Origin: Candidatus Lachnoclostridium stercoripullorum
Lineage (GTDB): Bacteria; Bacillota; Clostridia; Lachnospirales; Lachnospiraceae
Direction of reading: 5' to 3'
Length of the DNA stretch: 43,224 nucleotides
NCBI GenBank assembly: GCA_019114845.1
Contig: DXEU01000110.1
Location: 1 to 43,224, forward strand
This document shows, in pieces, positions 8,913 through 17,306 of this stretch; position 1 is the stretch's first letter; each line of letters begins with the position of its first letter. The translations under genes and the position numbers were made by a program. The notes under the pieces are model-generated. The model did no database searches. It was not told the origin of the DNA and saw only the letters and a list, made by a program, of their open reading frames with translations.

Positions 8913-10652
8913 ATGGCATTCGACGGAATTGTGATCGCCAATCTCGTGCGCGATTTCAAAGAGTCCCTGGAAGGCGGGCGGGTGACCAAGATCGCCCAGC
9001 CGGAAAAGGACGAACTTCTTTTTACCATAAAAAGCCAGAAAAACACCTACCGGCTCCTCATCTCCGCCAGCGCCAGCCTGCCGCTGCTCTACTTCACAGA
9101 GAAGAACAAGCCCAGCCCCCTGACGGCCCCCAACTTCTGCATGCTCCTGCGCAAACACATCGGGAGCGCCCGCATCGTCTCCATCTCCCAGCCCGGGCTG
9201 GAGCGGGTGGTGGAGTTTGAATTTGAGCACCTGGACGAGCTGGGGGATCTGTGCCGGAAAAAGCTGATGGTGGAGATCATGGGCAAGCACAGCAACATCA
9301 TTTTCTGCAGGGAGGACGGAACCATCCTGGACAGCATCAAGCACGTGTCCGCCCAGCTGAGTTCTGTCCGCGAGGTGCTTCCAGGGCGTCCCTACTTTAT
9401 CCCCATGACTGTGGAAAAGCTAAACCCCCTGGAGGTGACGGAGGAGGCCTTTGGCGCCGCCCTCCTCTCCTCCCCTGCCCCCCTCCACAAGGCCCTGTAC
9501 CAGAAGATCACCGGCCTGAGTCCCATCATGGGCACAGAGATCTGCCACCTGGCCTCCCTGGACGGGGATGTCCCCGCCTCCAGCCTGAACGATCTGGAGA
9601 TGACCCATCTGTACCACACCTTCTCCCTCCTGATGGAGGACGTGCGGGAGGGCCGCTTTCAGCCCAACATCGTGTACCAGGACGGGGATCCGGTGGAATT
9701 TGCCTCCCTCCCCCTCACCTGCTACCAGGGCGGGGGCTTTGAATCCGAACCCTACGACAGCATCAGCGCCCTGCTGGAGCACTACTACTCCGCCCGCAGC
9801 GCCGTCAACCGGATCAAGCAGAAGTCCGTGGATCTGCGCAAGATCGTCCAGAATCTGCTGGAGCGGAACTACAAGAAGTACGATCTGCAGGAGAAACAGC
9901 TGAAGGACACGGAGAAGCGAGAGAAATACAGGATCTACGGGGAACTGCTGAACACCTACGGCTACGAGCTGGCCGGCGGGGAGAAATCTTTCCGATGCCT
10001 AAACTACTACACCGGGGAGGAGATCACCATCCCCTTAGACGAGCAGCTCTCCCCCAGGGAGAACGCCCAGAAGCATTTCGACAAGTACAACAAGTTAAAG
10101 CGGACCTACGAGGCCCTGACGGAGCAGGTGGCGGAGACCAAGAAGGAGATCGATCACCTGGAATCTATCAGCACCGCCCTGGACATCGCCTTGAAGGAGG
10201 AGGACCTGGTGGAGATCAAGGAGGAGATGATGGAGTACGGCTACATCAAGAAGCGCCCCGCCGGGGGCAAGAAGCCCAAGATCACCAGCCGCCCCCTCCA
10301 CTATCTCTCCAGCGACGGCTTCCACATCTACGTGGGGAAGAACAACTATCAGAACGAGGAGGTCACCTTCAAGCTGGCAAACGGAAATGACTGGTGGTTT
10401 CACGCCAAGGGCATCCCCGGCTCCCATGTGGTGGTGAAATCCGAGGGGAAAGAGCTGCCGGACCGCACCTTCGAGGAGGCCGGCGCCCTGGCCGCCTACT
10501 ACTCCAAGGGCCGGGAAAACGACAAGGTGGAGGTGGACTACATCCAGCGAAAGCACGTAAAAAAAGCCGCAGGCGGAGCCCCCGGCTTTGTCATCTACCA
10601 CACCAACTATTCTCTCATAGCCGCCCCCTCCTGCACCCTCAAAGAGGTGTAG
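8913..10652 (+). CDS. rqcH: NFACT family protein (RqcH/FbpA-like)
   Basis: MAFDGIVIANLVRDFKESLEGGRVTKIAQPEKDELL; coiled coil; C-terminal SSDGFHIYVGKNNYQNEEVTFKLANGNDWWFHAKGIPGSHVVVKS. Confidence 0.92.
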   Translation: MAFDGIVIANLVRDFKESLEGGRVTKIAQPEKDELLFTIKSQKNTYRLLISASASLPLLYFTEKNKPSPLTAPNFCMLLRKHIGSARIVSISQPGLERVVEFEFEHLDELGDLCRKKLMVEIMGKHSNIIFCREDGTILDSIKHVSAQLSSVREVLPGRPYFIPMTVEKLNPLEVTEEAFGAALLSSPAPLHKALYQKITGLSPIMGTEICHLASLDGDVPASSLNDLEMTHLYHTFSLLMEDVREGRFQPNIVYQDGDPVEFASLPLTCYQGGGFESEPYDSISALLEHYYSARSAVNRIKQKSVDLRKIVQNLLERNYKKYDLQEKQLKDTEKREKYRIYGELLNTYGYELAGGEKSFRCLNYYTGEEITIPLDEQLSPRENAQKHFDKYNKLKRTYEALTEQVAETKKEIDHLESISTALDIALKEEDLVEIKEEMMEYGYIKKRPAGGKKPKITSRPLHYLSSDGFHIYVGKNNYQNEEVTFKLANGNDWWFHAKGIPGSHVVVKSEGKELPDRTFEEAGALAAYYSKGRENDKVEVDYIQRKHVKKAAGGAPGFVIYHTNYSLIAAPSCTLKEV

Positions 10653-10702
10653 GGGCAAATCCAGAGGCCAGGAGGACGAGCGCCGTCCCCTGCCGCCGCA
10701 GC

Positions 10703-10728
10703 AAAAAGGCCCTAACACAGGGCCTTTT
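10703..10728. terminator. Bidirectional terminator between rqcH and XRE gene
   Basis: AAAAAGGCCC-TAACACA-GGGCCTTTT; the XRE stop codon (10712-10714) lies inside it. Confidence 0.8.
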
Positions 10729-11137
10729 CATTTTCCTCAAACAGCTTGTCGTTGATCTCCTCCAGGGGAGTGTGGTGGGCGATGCCGTGACAGATGATGG
10801 CCTCCCGCTTGATGCGGGGGTACAGCTGGGCGTAGGCTGCCTCCTTCAAAAGGCGCTGGGTCTCGTCCACCGTCAGCTCCATCCCCACGCACAGGCAGAG
10901 CAGCTTATCCCGGGAGGGCTTGCGCCGGCCGGAGAACAGCTGATGGAGGTACACCTCGCTGACGCCGGACCTCCTGGCCAGCTCCGCCTTGGAGATGCGC
11001 TGATGGTCGTAGAGCTCCGTCAGCAGCTCCGCCACGTTGCGGTCCGTAAAATAGGACTGATTCTCTTTAATATAGGAGTCGATGTCTGCTTCAGACATCA
11101 GCTCCTGGCTAAGGTCGTCGGTATTCTTTCTATCCAC
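10712..11137 (-). CDS. XRE-family helix-turn-helix protein
   Basis: HTH ISKAELARRSGVSEVYLHQLFSGRRKPSRDKLL; GTG start at 11137 with AGGGGG upstream. Confidence 0.85.
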   Translation of the reverse strand: MDRKNTDDLSQELMSEADIDSYIKENQSYFTDRNVAELLTELYDHQRISKAELARRSGVSEVYLHQLFSGRRKPSRDKLLCLCVGMELTVDETQRLLKEAAYAQLYPRIKREAIICHGIAHHTPLEEINDKLFEENEKALC

Positions 11138-11244
11138 CTGTGGATCCCCCTGTACATTTGCAAAAACTCTCCCTTTAATTTTATAAGATTCTCAGAAAAA
11201 TACAATATGCGGGCTGCATAGTATTTGCCCCCTTCCCGTTTGCT

Positions 11245-11273
11245 TTGACAAAAGATTGGCCGTATTATATAAT
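11245..11273 (+). promoter_or_regulatory. Perfect-consensus sigma-A promoter
   Basis: TTGACA (11245-11250), 17-bp spacer, TATAAT (11268-11273). Confidence 0.85.
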
Positions 11274-11318
11274 ATTTACAAAATTGTACAAAATATTTGA
11301 TTGATAAGAGGATTTATT

Positions 11319-12566
11319 ATGGAAAAGAAATGTCCCTACTGCGGCGCCCCTCTCCCGGAGGAGGCGTCCTTCTGTCCCCACTGCGCAAAGAGTATCAACC
11401 GGCGCAGCCAGCCCCAAAAGCCGCCGCTCATCCCGGTGAAATTCCTGCGGGGCATTCTCCTGTGCGGGGTGCTCGCCGTCCTCGCCGGCGTTCTCTATCT
11501 GTCCACCCGCCCCCAGACCGTGGAGGGCATGGGGGAGGTGTACTACACCGACGACGACGGCACATATCAGCTGGTCACCAACGTCACCCAGGACCGCTAC
11601 ACCCCCCTCCCCGAATTTGAGACGACGGCGGGCATGGAAGATTCCTACCGCTTCCCCTCCGTCCTCTATATCAACCACATGGACACGGGAGCGGACGCCT
11701 CCGGCGTCTTCCTGCAGAAGGTGGAGAAGGCGGAGGTGACCATCCTCCAGCCGGATGACATCGAGGATCCTGTGAAATGCTCCTCCCCGGAGCCCCTGGC
11801 CGCCCTGGAGGATGCGGCCCTGGTCAGCCTCATCGATTTCACCAGAGGCAGTGCCGGTTCCTCCCAGATTGTCTGGACCCTGTCCATGAAGAACGGGGAC
11901 ACCATCCGCATCCGCACCGACCTGACCATCATCCTCAACCGGATCCTGAATTTCTCCTCCGAGAACGCGGATCTCTCCGACACCGCCGCCATCCAGCGGC
12001 TGATAGATCAGTACGCCGACGAACCGAAGGATACCAACATCAACATTGAGCTGCCCGCCATCACCTACGACGAGACTCTGATCCTTCCCCGGGCTGTCAA
12101 CCTCACTGGGACGGAGGAGAACGGGCAGCGCACCACCTTCACCGCCGGCATCCAGATGCGTGATACCGACAAATCCTTCTGGATCAGCTACATGGATGAC
12201 ATCGACTTTGTGGGAGATGGGTCCGGCGTGGGCATCTCCGCCGCCGGACGCCTCTGGACCAGGAACTGCCGATTCTCCGGCTGGAAGACCGCCATCCTGA
12301 GCTTCGGCTACGTGTGGATCAACACCACGGACTGCACCTTTGAGGACAATGGGATCGCCCTCCACTACAACTCCACGGATGTCACCGCCAGCGACTCCCA
12401 TTTTACCGGCAACCAGTTCACCGGCAACGACACCGCTGTCCTGCTGGAGAACGTCCCCTCCAACATAACCATGGATTTCGGCGGGTGCGTGTTCACCGAC
12501 AACGGCACCGACATCGACAACCGCTGCAGCCAGCCTGTGGATATCTCCCAGGCCATCTTTCAGTGA
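11319..12566 (+). CDS. Zinc-ribbon / single-TM / extracytoplasmic right-handed beta-helix protein
   Basis: N-terminal CPYCGAPLPEEASFCPHC zinc ribbon, one TM (LRGILLCGVLAVLAGVLYL), C-terminal beta-helix rungs (WTRNCRFSGWKTAILSF, TTDCTFEDNGIALHY, DFGGCVFTDNGTDI). Confidence 0.8.
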   Translation: MEKKCPYCGAPLPEEASFCPHCAKSINRRSQPQKPPLIPVKFLRGILLCGVLAVLAGVLYLSTRPQTVEGMGEVYYTDDDGTYQLVTNVTQDRYTPLPEFETTAGMEDSYRFPSVLYINHMDTGADASGVFLQKVEKAEVTILQPDDIEDPVKCSSPEPLAALEDAALVSLIDFTRGSAGSSQIVWTLSMKNGDTIRIRTDLTIILNRILNFSSENADLSDTAAIQRLIDQYADEPKDTNINIELPAITYDETLILPRAVNLTGTEENGQRTTFTAGIQMRDTDKSFWISYMDDIDFVGDGSGVGISAAGRLWTRNCRFSGWKTAILSFGYVWINTTDCTFEDNGIALHYNSTDVTASDSHFTGNQFTGNDTAVLLENVPSNITMDFGGCVFTDNGTDIDNRCSQPVDISQAIFQ

Positions 12567-12580
12567 CGAGGTGATTTCAT

Positions 12581-13282
12581 ATGTATTACAATTGGCTGTC
12601 AGAGGCCCTGCACACAGAGTTTGAGCCTCTGACCTTACTGAAAAAAAGCGAGAGGGGCGCCGTGGAGCTGATCCGCCACCGCACCTCCGGACAGAAATTT
12701 ATCCTGCGCTCCTTCAGCGGCAGCGGGGAGGTCTACCACAAGCTCCTGGACATCGAGTGTCCCTACCTGCCAAAGACCTACGAAATCGCCTCCGACGGCA
12801 ACCAGAATCTGGTGCTGGAGGAGTACATTCAGGGGGACAACATGGGAACCATGTTAAAGGACGCCCTCTTCTCCCCCGAGGAGACGCGGCGCATCGTCCG
12901 CCAGCTCTGCAGCGCCCTGTGGGTCTTCCACTCCATGGGCGCCGTCCACTGGGACGTGAAACCGGAGAATGTCATTCTCCGGGGCTCCGACGCCGTGCTC
13001 ATCGACTTTGATGCCGCCCGCATCCACCGGGACGACCAGACGGAGGACACCCATATCCTGGGGACCACCGGTTTCGCCGCCCCGGAGCAGTACGGTATGT
13101 CCCAGTCCGGCGCCAGCGCCGATATCTACGCCCTGGGCGTCCTCATCAACGTCATGCTCACCGGCAAGCACCCGTCCGGGAAGCTGGCGGAGGGGCGCTG
13201 GGGGCGCATCGTCACCCGCTGCACCCAGGTAAACCCCGCCAAGCGCTACAGGAGCGTGCTGCGGCTCCAGGGGGAGCTGTGA
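12581..13282 (+). CDS. Hanks-type serine/threonine kinase-like protein, atypical catalytic motifs
   Basis: GAVHWDVKPENVILRGSDAVLIDFDAARIHR ... LGTTGFAAPEQYG ... ADIYALGVLINVMLTGKHP. Confidence 0.85.
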   Translation: MYYNWLSEALHTEFEPLTLLKKSERGAVELIRHRTSGQKFILRSFSGSGEVYHKLLDIECPYLPKTYEIASDGNQNLVLEEYIQGDNMGTMLKDALFSPEETRRIVRQLCSALWVFHSMGAVHWDVKPENVILRGSDAVLIDFDAARIHRDDQTEDTHILGTTGFAAPEQYGMSQSGASADIYALGVLINVMLTGKHPSGKLAEGRWGRIVTRCTQVNPAKRYRSVLRLQGEL

Positions 13283-13335
13283 CGCTCTCTGTCCAAGCGG
13301 CACTCTCTGTCAAAGCGGCGCTCTCTGTCAAATAG
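13283..13335. repeat. 18-bp tandem repeat, about 2.9 copies
   Basis: CGCTCTCTGTCCAAGCGG / CACTCTCTGTCAAAGCGG / CGCTCTCTGTCAAATAG, starting right after the kinase stop codon. Confidence 0.85.
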
Positions 13336-13392
13336 AAAAGGGAATCCCGACGGTCCGGTTTGGATATCTCCGGACCTTCAGGATTCCCTTTT
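13336..13392. terminator. Long bidirectional terminator
   Basis: AAAAGGGAATCC...GGTCCGG...CCGGACC...GGATTCCCTTTT between convergent genes. Confidence 0.85.
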
Positions 13393-13402
13393 CTCGTCTT
13401 GT

Positions 13403-15238
13403 CTACTCCGCGGACATCTGCACGTTGATGGCCATGGGCGTCTCGCCCCGCATCTCCTGCTCCGGATCCACCGAATAGAAATTGCACTCAATATCCAGTT
13501 CTATATATCTCTGCTTCATCACCGGGATCATCAGATCCGCCCAGTGATCGGTCAGGTGAATCTCCTCGATCAGCTTCCCGCCGGAGGACACGGTGATGGT
13601 CTCATTTCCGGTGATCTCCTTGGGGGCGTAGAAGCCGATGCGCAGCTGGCCGGAGGTGCCGGTGAACACCCGGATCTTGGTCTTCTGATCCATCCAGCCG
13701 TCGTGCTCATAATACCCGTACACGTTCTGATACTTTTTCACCTTGATCATGGAGGTCACATCCACGTAGCGGTGGTGTTCCGGGTCCGCCTTGAGGACGA
13801 TCTTCTTGTCCCGGTCGGTGATGGGCCAGGCCTCCCCCAAACTGTCGATGAACGTCACCGTGGGCAGAGGCTGGGCCGGATCCGTGCGGTAGGGCCGCCA
13901 GAAGGCGTCCGCCCGGTACTCCGCATCCTCCCACTCCTCCCCGATGATATAGATCTCCGTGCCGAAAATGTCATCTCCGTACACGCCCCAGGTCACATCC
14001 GCCAGGGAGTTGGCCTCCTCCTGGCCACTCCAGAAATACAGATTCTCGTAGTTGTCCCGGTAGAACAGTTCCACCGGCAGAATGAGAACAAAATAGCAGG
14101 CGGCCGCCATAAAAGCCGCCCGGACCGCCAGTCGGCCTCCGCCGTTTTTGACAATCCGCCACAGGTAGGCCATAAACAGCAGGGCTGCGCTGTAGGTCAC
14201 ATACACCCAGCGCATCTCCAGGCGCACGGTGACGCTGGCCGCGCCGATGCACATGGCCATGAAAAAGAGCATCAGGGCCGCCGTGCAGGCGTACTCTCTT
14301 CTCCTCTCCCTCTGCCTCCAGCCGCTCACCGCCGCCAGAACCACCAGGACGGCCAGGATGCCGTCCGTGGCGTACACCGTCAGGCGCAGGAGCCTGGGCA
14401 CATTCTGCCACTCCACCCCGTCCAAGTGGATGGGGCCGGCGTTGACGCCGAACACGTAGAGCACGTTGTCCACCGCATACCCCAGAGCCTCCTGGAGGGA
14501 GAAGGTGTCCGTCACCTCCGTGCCGCCGGTGCCCGCCGGGATGATGGTCCCCGTGGTGAGGAACCGCAGGAGCATCACGGCGGCGAAGGCGGCGAAGGCC
14601 ATGGCCGTCAGCCGGTACTCCCTCTCCCCCGTGAGAATGTGCCGCAGCACCACGGCAAAGAGAAGGACCGCCAGCAGCACCATGTACCGCTCGTGGATCA
14701 GGCACACGATAAAGTACAGGACTGCGCTCAGGGCGTAGATCCGCCGCCTGTCCCCGAGGCCGTTCAAATACCGGTACATGAGATACAGGATGGTGAGGGC
14801 CAGCCACAGGGCCGACGCCTCCATCAGGCCGTACCCCTGGGTGATCTGATAGTAGGATAAATGGGACAGCAGATACGCCAGGCCGCAGGAGCCCGCCAGG
14901 TACGGGCAGCCGGCGATCTTCCGCACAAAGTGGAACAGGGCCAGGGCGATGAGGGCGTTCACGATGATGTTGAAGGGCACCATCAGCCAGATATCCGGCC
15001 CCATAAAGAGCAGCTGCAGGTAGCAGAGAATGTTGTGGATCAGCCGGAACTTCGTGCCTCCCAGGGGCAGGAGGAACTCCCGCAGGGACTCTGTGTGGTA
15101 GCAGTACCAGAGGTACAGATCATCCCCGTACAGGCCTGTCATTTTTATCCCCTGATTGACCCAGAAGGCAAAAAGGAGGAATACCCCCAGAGCGAGGAGG
15201 TATTCCATCCGGAGAAACCGTTTCTCCTGTTTATCCAT
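13403..15238 (-). CDS. Polytopic membrane protein, GT-C glycosyltransferase-like, with C-terminal extracytoplasmic domain
   Basis: Many TM segments, acidic YGDDLYLW motif in the first loop, soluble C-terminal region; family not identified. Confidence 0.6.
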   Translation of the reverse strand: MDKQEKRFLRMEYLLALGVFLLFAFWVNQGIKMTGLYGDDLYLWYCYHTESLREFLLPLGGTKFRLIHNILCYLQLLFMGPDIWLMVPFNIIVNALIALALFHFVRKIAGCPYLAGSCGLAYLLSHLSYYQITQGYGLMEASALWLALTILYLMYRYLNGLGDRRRIYALSAVLYFIVCLIHERYMVLLAVLLFAVVLRHILTGEREYRLTAMAFAAFAAVMLLRFLTTGTIIPAGTGGTEVTDTFSLQEALGYAVDNVLYVFGVNAGPIHLDGVEWQNVPRLLRLTVYATDGILAVLVVLAAVSGWRQRERRREYACTAALMLFFMAMCIGAASVTVRLEMRWVYVTYSAALLFMAYLWRIVKNGGGRLAVRAAFMAAACYFVLILPVELFYRDNYENLYFWSGQEEANSLADVTWGVYGDDIFGTEIYIIGEEWEDAEYRADAFWRPYRTDPAQPLPTVTFIDSLGEAWPITDRDKKIVLKADPEHHRYVDVTSMIKVKKYQNVYGYYEHDGWMDQKTKIRVFTGTSGQLRIGFYAPKEITGNETITVSSGGKLIEEIHLTDHWADLMIPVMKQRYIELDIECNFYSVDPEQEMRGETPMAINVQMSAE

Positions 15239-15266
15239 TGTTGCAAATTCCTTTTCCCGTTATAAT

Positions 15267-16547
15267 TTAGCGGATCTCCGTCTTGCCGCCCATGTAGGGG
15301 CGAAGCACTTCCGGAATCCTCACGCTGCCGTCCGCCTGCAGATTGTTCTCCAGGAAGGCGATGAGCATTCTCGGCGGGGCCACCACCGTATTGTTCAGGG
15401 TGTGGGCAAAATACTTGCTGCCGTCCGCCCCGTTCACGCGGATCTTCAGTCTCCGGGCCTGGGCGTCTCCCAGGTTGGAGCAGCTTCCCACCTCAAAATA
15501 CTTCTTCTGTCTGGGAGACCAGGCCTCCACGTCCACAGACTTCACCTTCAGGTCCGCCAGGTCGCCGGAGCAGCACTCCAGGGTGCGGACCGGGATGTCC
15601 ATGGAGCGGAACAGGTCCACCGTGTTCTGCCACAGCTTGTCAAACCACATCTTGGACTCCTCGGGCTTGCACACCACGATCATCTCCTGCTTCTCGAACT
15701 GATGGATCCGGTACACGCCCCTCTCCTCGATGCCGTGGGCGCCCTTCTCCTTGCGGAAGCAGGGAGAGTAGCTGGTGAGGGTGTAGGGCAGCTCCTCCTC
15801 CGGGATGATCTGGTCAATGAACTTGCCGATCATGGAGTGCTCGCTGGTGCCGATCAGGTAGAGGTCCTCCCCCTCGATCTTGTACATCATGGCATCCATC
15901 TCCGCGAAGCTCATGACGCCGGTGACCACGTTGCTGCGGATCATGAAGGGAGGCACGCAGTAGGTGAAGCCCCGATCGATCATAAAGTCTCTGGCATAGG
16001 CGATCACTGCGGAGTGCAGTCTGGCGATGTCGCCCATGAGATAGTAAAATCCGTTGCCCGCCACTCTCCTGGCGCTGTCCAGGTCGATGCCGTGGAACCG
16101 CTCCATAATCTCCGTGTGGTAGGGGATCTCGAAATCCGGAACCACCGGCTCCCCATATCTCTGCACCTCAACGTTCTCGCTGTCGTCCTTGCCGATGGGC
16201 ACGGACGGGTCGATGATGTTGGGGATGGTCATCATGATCTTCAAGATTCTCTCTTCATATTCCTTCTCCAGAACTTCCAGCTCCGCCAGACGCTTGGCTC
16301 CCTCGGCCACCTGGCGCTTGACCTCCTCGGCCTCCTCCTTCTTGCCCTGGCCCATGAGGGCGCCGATCTGCTTGGAGAGTTTATTGCGGCTGGCTCTCAG
16401 GGTATCCGCCTCCGCCTTGGTGGCGCGGTTCTTCGCATCCAGCTCGATCACCTCGTCCACCAGGGGCAGCTTGGCATCCTGGAATTTATTCTTGATATTC
16501 TGCTTCACAATATCCGGGTTCTCCCGGACGAACTTTAAGTCTAACAT
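15267..16547 (-). CDS. serS: Seryl-tRNA synthetase
   Basis: MLDLKFVRENPDIVKQNIKNKF; class II motifs (FRKEKGAHGIEERGVYRIHQFEK; NGADGSKYFAHTLNNTVVAPPRMLIAFLENN). Confidence 0.97.
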   Translation of the reverse strand: MLDLKFVRENPDIVKQNIKNKFQDAKLPLVDEVIELDAKNRATKAEADTLRASRNKLSKQIGALMGQGKKEEAEEVKRQVAEGAKRLAELEVLEKEYEERILKIMMTIPNIIDPSVPIGKDDSENVEVQRYGEPVVPDFEIPYHTEIMERFHGIDLDSARRVAGNGFYYLMGDIARLHSAVIAYARDFMIDRGFTYCVPPFMIRSNVVTGVMSFAEMDAMMYKIEGEDLYLIGTSEHSMIGKFIDQIIPEEELPYTLTSYSPCFRKEKGAHGIEERGVYRIHQFEKQEMIVVCKPEESKMWFDKLWQNTVDLFRSMDIPVRTLECCSGDLADLKVKSVDVEAWSPRQKKYFEVGSCSNLGDAQARRLKIRVNGADGSKYFAHTLNNTVVAPPRMLIAFLENNLQADGSVRIPEVLRPYMGGKTEIR

Positions 16548-16609
16548 GTTTCCGTTCTCCTCCTGTAATTTGTGTGGAAGTCTGGGCTAAATTATACTAC
16601 AGATTTTCC

Positions 16610-17221
16610 CTAAATTAAAGCCTTTTTCTGGGATATATGAAAAAAGATGCCGGTTTTGCGGAGAATCGGCCGCAGCGCCGTGTAGACGGCCACCACCACA
16701 ACGGTGCCCGCCACCGCATTTAAGAGCGTCACCCCCGCCGCCCAGGTGGTCATGATCTTGGCCGCCGGCTCCGGGATTCCCAGGATAAAATTTTTGTACA
16801 GATACCCCACCACCGGGTCGGCGATCACGTTGAACCCCAGGGAGACTGCCGAGGCGATGAGCGTCCATCTGAACACGTATTTTCCGTCGTGGCTCTCCGT
16901 GATGTGGGCGACCCGGTGGGCGATGAAGCCGGCGATGAGCCCGATGCAGAATTTGAGAACAAAGGTTTTGGGGGCGCTGGTCACGTAGGCCGGGTCCAGC
17001 AGGTCCGCCACCGTCATCCCCAGGGATCCGGCCAGCCCGCCGTAGACTCCCCCCAAAAGCAGGGCCGCGAGAACGCAGAAGGCATTCCCCACATGGAGGG
17101 CCACAAAGTCCCCGCCGATGGTGGGAATGGGAATCTTCAGAAAGGCAAAGCAGACTTAGCACAGGGCCGCCATCAGCCCGGTGAGCACGATCTTATATAA
17201 CTTTGAATGTTCTTCTCTCAT
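16610..17221 (-). pseudogene. ECF transporter S component (PF07155-like) interrupted by an in-frame TAA
   Basis: Frame from ATG 17221 reads MREEHSKLYKIVLTGLMAALC*VCFAFLKIPIPTIGGDFVALHVGNAFCVLAALLLGGVYGG...; TAA at 17158-17156 (minus strand). Confidence 0.75.
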
Positions 17222-17228
17222 AAAAAAA

Positions 17229-17278
17229 CCACTCCTGTCCTGTATAGTTTGTCTGGCCTTATATTATGGCAGAAGTGG
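17229..17278 (-). promoter_or_regulatory. Inverted repeat burying the Shine-Dalgarno, followed by T7 and ATG
   Basis: Minus strand: CCACTTCTG-32 nt-CAGGAGTGG-TTTTTTT-ATG. Confidence 0.5.
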
Positions 17279-17306
17279 CTTGTTTTAAATATCCAGTTTA
17301 TTATTT

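Noticed and set aside
15156-16538. 460-aa plus-strand ORF antisense to serS
   Set aside because: Shadow ORF of a conserved seryl-tRNA synthetase; His/Leu/Val-rich with no recognisable domain.
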